From: Acanthochromis polyacanthus
Lineage: Eukaryota > Chordata > Actinopteri > Pomacentridae
Length of the DNA: 64,000 nucleotides
Direction of reading: 5' to 3'
Assembly: GCF_021347895.1 (NCBI RefSeq)
Contig: NC_067121.1
Span: forward strand, 13,899,962 to 13,963,961
The notes beneath the pieces are model-generated. The model searched no databases. It was not told where the DNA came from and was given only the letters and a program-made list of their open reading frames with translations. Shown here piece by piece: positions 59,876 through 64,000 of the stretch (position 1 is its first letter; the number at the start of each line of letters is the position of its first letter). A program made the position numbers and the translations under genes.

Positions 59876-60960
59876 GTTGATGCTACAGGTACGGACCCGT
59901 ACCTGTAGCATCTGTACTACAGGTACGGACCCGTACCCGTAGCATCTGTACTAGAGGTACGGACCCGTTAAGGTCACTGAAGAGCTGGCGCCGGTTAACT
60001 ACTATTTGCTGCACATTACAGGCAGTTTATATGAATGACTTTGACGGCGAACATTGTATAATTTAACCAAAAATACACCGTCTCCTCTCACGCTTTAGAC
60101 ATTGCAGTTTTTACGCTTTTAGACGCCGTGTCTAAATTGTTTGAAGTCCAGCTCCTATTAATTAGTTTACCGCGTTCAGTGGTGGAAGCGGCTGACGAAC
60201 GCCATTGCAAATGTTCCCATTTAATTTCGGACGCTAATTTACAAGATAAAGTTAAGGATGTCGAATATGAAACAAACACTCGTGAATGGTGAGGACCAGC
60301 TCTTTAATTCGGCATGAATTTAAAAAAACAACAAAAACTCGATTTACTGTGATATTGTGAGATTTGTTTGTGGTTATGTAACTTAGCCATTCAACAGAGT
60401 CCGCTAACATTAAAGTGACTGACGTGCAGTGTCTGTGTTGACAGACGTAGAAAACACGTCAGGGTTTTGTTTAGGTTGTTAATATGTAATAGTCTGTCGC
60501 TACTTTTGAAGGTAAAAAAATACTTGTAGTTTGCTGACTGTTAGTTCCGCCATTTGTTTTGTTTGCTGTTTGTGCTTTATTAGAACAGGGTCACGTGAAT
60601 AAAAAGTTTTGCTATTTTTAATAGTAGTGCTGATTTCAACCCCCAAATCACTGTCCGTGAAAAAGTCAGATAATGATATTTATAAGACATTATGCATGAT
60701 AGAAAAGAGAACAGCAGATGACTGACATGACAGGCTCGGCACGCAGATTCACCTCGAATCACGGAAGCGCCTTCATCACTCGGATTACCAAGCCGGCTCA
60801 TTAATATTTATGTACGTCGGATTACCAGCCAATCACAAAGCGCGTTCATCAGCCGGCTCATTAATATTCATGTCCGTCTCATTAATATTTATGGTAAGGG
60901 AAAGTGCCGTATCCGTAGGCCACAGGCTACGGGTACGGGTCCGTATCTGTAGACACTACC
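59876..60960. mobile_element. TIR element with 10-bp TSD (Mutator-like?)
   Basis: TTTAAAAAAG flanks both sides exactly (59866-59875 and 60961-60970). Ends GTTGATGCTACAGGTACGG and, inward from the right, GGTAGTGTCTACAGATACGG, both followed by ACCCGTACC. The left end has three near-palindromic repeats of about 41 bp around GGTACGGACCCGTACC (59886-59970). Inside, CCGGCTCATTAATATT occurs twice with a third, shortened relative (60792-60892). A 9-10-bp duplication suggests Mutator, but no transposase is present. The LINE codons rejoin as PLLKKSNLDRLQ. Confidence 0.7.
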
Positions 60961-61664
60961 TTTAAAAAAGAGCAACCTCGACAGGTTACAAATGAATAGC
61001 TACAGACCAGTCTCTAATCTCCCATTTTTAAGTAAGATCATTAAAAAAGCAGTTTTTCAACAGCTAAACAATTGCCTAATAAAAAGTAACAGCTTCAGTG
61101 TTTTTCCGTCAGGTTTTCGACAGCACCACAGAACTGAGACAACTCTTATTAAGGTAATAAATGACATCCGCTTAAACACAGACAGCGGCAGGATGTCGGT
61201 CCTAGTCCTGCTGGATCTGAGTGCTGTGTTTGACACAGTCGACCACAATGTACTACTTAACCGACTGGAGAACTGGGTGGGACTATCCAGCACAGTACTC
61301 AACTGGTTCAAATCTTACCTAAAGAATAGGAATTACTTTGTGTCTATCGGTAACTTCACGTCTGAGCAGACAGTAATTACATGTGGAGTTCCTCAAGGTT
61401 CCATTCTGGGGCCTCTTCTGTTTAACATCTATATGCTCCCACTGGCTCAGATTATTGAAAACAATAATGTAAGTTACCATAGCTATGCAGATGACATGCA
61501 GATCTACATTACAATGTCCCCAGGAGACCATGGCCCTATAGATGGATTTCACATGACGTATGCATACTTAATTAGGCAGCTGCGCGCGCAGACCCGGTGC
61601 AAAACAAAGCTTGTTTAGCTAGCCAACTCGGGATATTTATACACATTATATACATATGCTAAAT

Positions 61665-62135
61665 ATGCCTTCTTGTTGTGCTGTCGGCTGTCAGAATCGA
61701 AGTAAAGACAACCCTCATTTAAAGTTTTATTCAATACCTGGAGGGGCTCATCCATTTCAACAAAATCGAAGGCAGTTGTGGCTACGTGCGATCAACCGGG
61801 ATAGCTGGTCGGAGGCACAAATAAAGAATGCACGGCTTTGCAGTGCACATTTCATTTCAGGTAAACGGTCATTCAGTTTTGATTTATATTTGTAAAATCC
61901 TTTATATCATTATCGTGCATATGAGCGATAATAGGGTGTTTTGTCATTACCGCAATGAATATGTTTGTTGACTTAGCCTTGTTATTTTGTTTTATGGGAC
62001 TTTAATAATTATAATAAATACTATTTTAACAGGTCGTGCATCTGACGATTCAGATAGTCCTGATTTCGTGCCTTCGGTATTTCCTCACAGGCGTGACAGT
62101 GCCAACAGCACCAAAGCTAAGAACAAAATTGACAG
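61665..62135 (+). pseudogene. THAP-domain transposase, first two exons
   Basis: Exon 61665-61860 starts MPSCCAVGCQNRSKDN and holds a complete THAP C2CH finger: CCAVGC, KFYSIPG, LWLRAINRDSW, LCSAHFISG, ending at donor gtaaac. The next exon, 62033-62135, joins in phase (GRASDDSDSPDFVPSVFPHR, then KNKIDR) and ends at donor gtaatt. The catalytic region is missing, so the gene is a remnant, but these exons are undamaged. Confidence 0.75.
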
Positions 62136-62220
62136 GTAATTTGTACACTCACACCACGTTTCTGATACTGAATGGTATGTGAGTTCTTGTATGTGACTGC
62201 AAAGCACGAAATTAACAGCA

Positions 62221-62475
62221 TCAAGAGATTTGTATGCCTTTAAATTCTCTTTCGTGTAAAACGCTTGGCGAGTTGATTAAATATAAATAGATGTCCGGCC
62301 ACTGAATATTAGGCCATTGCCTCATATCCCGTAACCACTCTTGTTGCGGCAATGAGTACGGGTCCGGTAGTTGCGTACCTGCACTAATTGTCAACTTGCT
62401 TAAGTAACGGGTACGATCGGCAGGTGACAGCTCGTCAAGGTACGATTTCTTAACAATAACTTTCGGCTGTGCCAT
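62221..62475 (-). pseudogene. YqaJ-type transposon protein, first exon
   Basis: The ATG at 62475 opens MAQPKVIVKKSYLDELSPAD, then RTRYLSKLTISAGTQLPDPY, QQEWLRDMRQWPNIQWPDI and YLYLINSPSVLHEREFKG. The pattern matches the first copy at 11955 (LRYQEKL...DP..WPDLQ...IYEYLINSPG). Here the WP.I.WPDIY stretch is intact where the other copy has a stop. Nuclease part absent. Confidence 0.65.
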
Positions 62476-63336
62476 TATTGTATATATGAAACACGCGGAT
62501 GAACTTTTCACATTCTGCACCGGGTCTGCACGTGCATACCTTGTGTTAGTAAACACTGCAAGCCGTCTATACAGGTGCTGGGAAAGTGTATTGAACAGAT
62601 AAATGAGTGGCTGTGTCTAAACTTTCTTCAGTTAAATAAAGACAAAACTGAGTAATGGTTTTTGGAGCGAAGGAACGGCGATTAAAGGTGAGCCTAGAGC
62701 TTCAGTTGCTACAGTTAAAACTGCAGACCAGGCCAGAAATCTGGGTGTGGTGATGGACTCAGAACTCAGTTTTGGAAAACACATTAAAGCAGTTACAAAG
62801 TCGGCTTACTATCACTTAAAAATATCTCAAGAATTAAAGGGCTGATGTCTCAGCAGGACCTGGAAAAGCTAGTCCATGCATTTATTTTCAGTCGGCTTGA
62901 TTACTGTAACAGTATCTTTACAGGTCTATCGAAAAAAACAAACAACTGCAGCAGATTCAAAACTCTGCTGCCCGAGTCCTCACTAAACCAAGAAAATAGA
63001 TCATATCACTCCAGTTTTAAAGTCCTTAAACTAGCTTCCTGTCACTCAGAGGGTAGATTTTAAAGTCCTGCTGCTGGTCTACAAAGCTTTAAATGGTCTA
63101 GGACCAAAATACATCAGAGACCTCCTGACTCAGTATGAACCACCCAGACCACTCAGGTCATCTGGATCAGGTCTTCTAGTAGTTCCTAGAGTAAAAACCA
63201 AACACAGAGAAGCTGCATTCAGCTTCTATGCCCCATATATATGGAACAAACTCCCAGAAAACTGTAGATCAGCTGAAACTCTCAGCACATTTAAATCCAT
63301 TCTGAAGACGTACCTGTTCTCAGCTGCTTTTGATTA

Positions 63337-63545
63337 AAGTATTTTAAGTTATTTTAAATCTTATTTTATGACAGTTACTTTTAAGTTATTTTAACTCTTA
63401 TTTTATGACAGTTATTTTAAACAGCCTTTGTTTTCTGACTCTTGTTTTTGATCTTTTTACTGTTCTGTTTTTCTTTAATAATTGCCCTTGTTTTCTGACT
63501 TCTGTTTTTGATCTTTTTACTGTTCTGACCTTTTTTTTTAATGAT
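63337..63545 (+). repeat. Tandem duplications in L2 3' untranslated region
   Basis: A roughly 46-bp AT-rich unit (AAGTTATTTTAA.TCTTATTTTATGACAGTTA) occurs twice at about 63347-63415. A roughly 65-bp unit (CCTTTGTTTTCTGACT...TTTTTGATCTTTTTACTGTTCTG) occurs twice at about 63424-63527. Confidence 0.8.
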
Positions 63546-64000
63546 TTCATAAATGTTTTCTTTTGTTTTCTTTTAATAATTGTCATCCTCTGTCTTAACG
63601 TCTTTGTAAAGCACTTTGAATCGCCTCGTTGTTGAAATGTGCTATATAAATAAATTTGCCTTGCCTTGCTGTAGCCCATTTTCTTCAAGGTTCGATGTGT
63701 TGTGCGGTCAGAGATGGTATTCTGCATTCCTTGGTTGTAAATGAGTGGTTCTATCATCTCCAACCAATCTGCCCATTCTCCTCTGACCTCTCACAACAAC
63801 AAGGCATTTTGGTCCACACAACTGCAGCTCACTGGATATTTTCTCTTTCTCAGACCATTTTCTGTCAACTCTAGAAATAATTGTGTGTGAAAATCCCAGT
63901 AGATCAGCAGTTTCTGAAATACTCAAAGCAGCTCATCTGGCATGGACAACCATGCTGCGTTCAGAGTTGCTCAAATCCCCTTTTCATTCCCATTTTGATG

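Larger units (their letters stand above)
61545..62566. mobile_element. ISL2EU-type element, second copy, internally deleted
   Basis: Inserted in the RT region of the L2 LINE. Inverted motif GCAGACCCGGTGCA lies near each end (61590 region and 62518 region), with GTATGCA outside it on both sides. A THAP exon runs inward from the left and a YqaJ-like exon inward from the right, the mirror arrangement of the copy at 11809-13616. Exact ends uncertain. Confidence 0.65.
59398..63337 (+). pseudogene. L2 ORF2 reverse transcriptase and C-terminus, in pieces
   Basis: Pieces 59398-59875 (SSSCCLDILPTRFLKKVSQV, PQALKTAVIKPLLKK), 60961-61544 (SYRPVSNLPFLSKIIKKAVF, VLLDLSAVFDTVDHNVLLNR, CGVPQGSILGPLLFNIYMLP and the YADDMQIY box) and about 62567-63337 (CLNFLQLNKDKTE, ARNLGVVMDSELSFGKHIKA, FIFSRLDYCNSIFTGLS, AALNG-type tail). 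Frame changes and stops occur in each piece. Confidence 0.82.
56504..63667 (+). mobile_element. L2-type LINE, near full length, hit by four insertions
   Basis: Inserted in the Tc1 element at TGCTG (56499-56503 and 63667-63671). The order is ORF1, endonuclease, RT, C-terminal tail (LNGLGPKYIRDLL, IWNKLPENCRSAET) and a 3' end with AAAGCACTTTGAATCGCC, CTATATAAATAAA and TTGCC repeats, typical of L2/Maui LINEs. Insertions: 58035-58530, 59037-59397, 59876-60960 and about 61545-62566. Confidence 0.83.
51974..64000 (-). mobile_element. Tc1-like element cut into three pieces, extends past window
   Basis: The 3' terminus CACTCACTGGCCACTTTATT starts at 51974. Pieces: 51974-52400, 56230-56503 and 63667-64000, colinear with a single minus-strand element of the family whose ends read GGCCACTTTATTAGGTACAC. 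Two insertion complexes separate them. Its 5' end lies beyond 64000. It occupies the exoc3 intron. Confidence 0.82.
52001..64000 (-). pseudogene. Tc1-like transposase, three pieces
   Basis: N-terminal piece (63667-64000): MSISETADLLGF, a helix-turn-helix, and SEKEKISSE. Middle piece (56278-56484): NRKLRLQFTQDHQNW and NVAWSDEPRFQL, with the first catalytic Asp region, then GSGWW. C-terminal piece (below 52400): a PQSPDHNPTEHLWD-like segment read as decayed sequence near 52190-52240. Frame breaks in every piece. Confidence 0.75.

Noticed and set aside
61665..62135. Host THAP gene
   Set aside because: Flanked by inverted motifs and a convergent YqaJ-like exon, inside an L2 LINE; this is transposon content.

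Overview
The window looks like a piece of a teleost fish genome. The evidence is the intron-exon style, the N-terminal half of an exocyst gene (exoc3/Sec6), a decayed bucky ball-like germ-plasm gene, and a dense set of fish-type transposons: hAT, Tc1/mariner, pogo/Tigger, EnSpm/CACTA, ISL2EU, Harbinger, Ginger1, L1, L2, RTE and Rex-like. I see no bacterial genes, rRNA, CRISPR array or functional tRNA. All family assignments come from reading translated motifs, terminal repeats and target-site duplications (TSDs); nothing was searched against a database.

Layout. (1) 300-6449: a bucky ball-like gene on the + strand, broken by several frame changes and by a hAT element inserted in its large coding exon. 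(2) 7979-10770: a hAT-like pair of ends enclosing unassigned DNA and a LINE 3' end on the - strand. (3) 11809-13616: an internally deleted ISL2EU-type element carrying a YqaJ-like first exon (+) and a THAP first exon (-). (4) about 13960-24195: a dead Tc1 element split first by a Rex-like LINE tail and then by an 8.5-kb EnSpm/CACTA-like element (15321-23852). The latter has two apparently intact genes: a four-C2H2-finger transposase, and a four-exon protein like the fish proteins named 'SAMD3-like'. (5) 24690-30202: a full-length L1 with a perfect 19-bp TSD. (6) 30493-44264: a Harbinger-like MITE swollen to 13.8 kb. It holds a truncated L1 (itself hit by an unassigned TIR element carrying a fold-back mariner) and a 10.1-kb Ginger1 transposon.

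The Ginger1 element (33779-43901) is the standout. Its minus-strand gene can be read as 15 exons that join in a single open frame of about 905 residues. They encode a zinc-binding HHCC motif, a complete DDE integrase core, a GPY/F-like region, a nonapeptide minisatellite, a complete Ulp1/C48 protease catalytic set, and a C-terminal PHD-like finger. Its inverted arms are kilobase-sized because they contain nearly identical 174-bp tandem repeats, about nine or ten on one side and four or five on the other. A short upstream region between arm and start codon carries two perfect octamer (POU) motifs.

(7) 44350-51932: exoc3, six coding exons encoding about the first 348 residues; introns hold hAT and Tc1 copies. 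(8) 51974-64000: the next exoc3 intron, occupied by one minus-strand Tc1 element cut into three pieces by two insertion complexes. The first, 52401-56229, is a possible piggyBac shell with pogo/Tigger, RTE and a mariner MITE. The second, 56504-63667, is an L2 LINE that was itself hit by two hAT elements, a long-TSD TIR element and a second ISL2EU derivative. The rest of exoc3 lies beyond the window.
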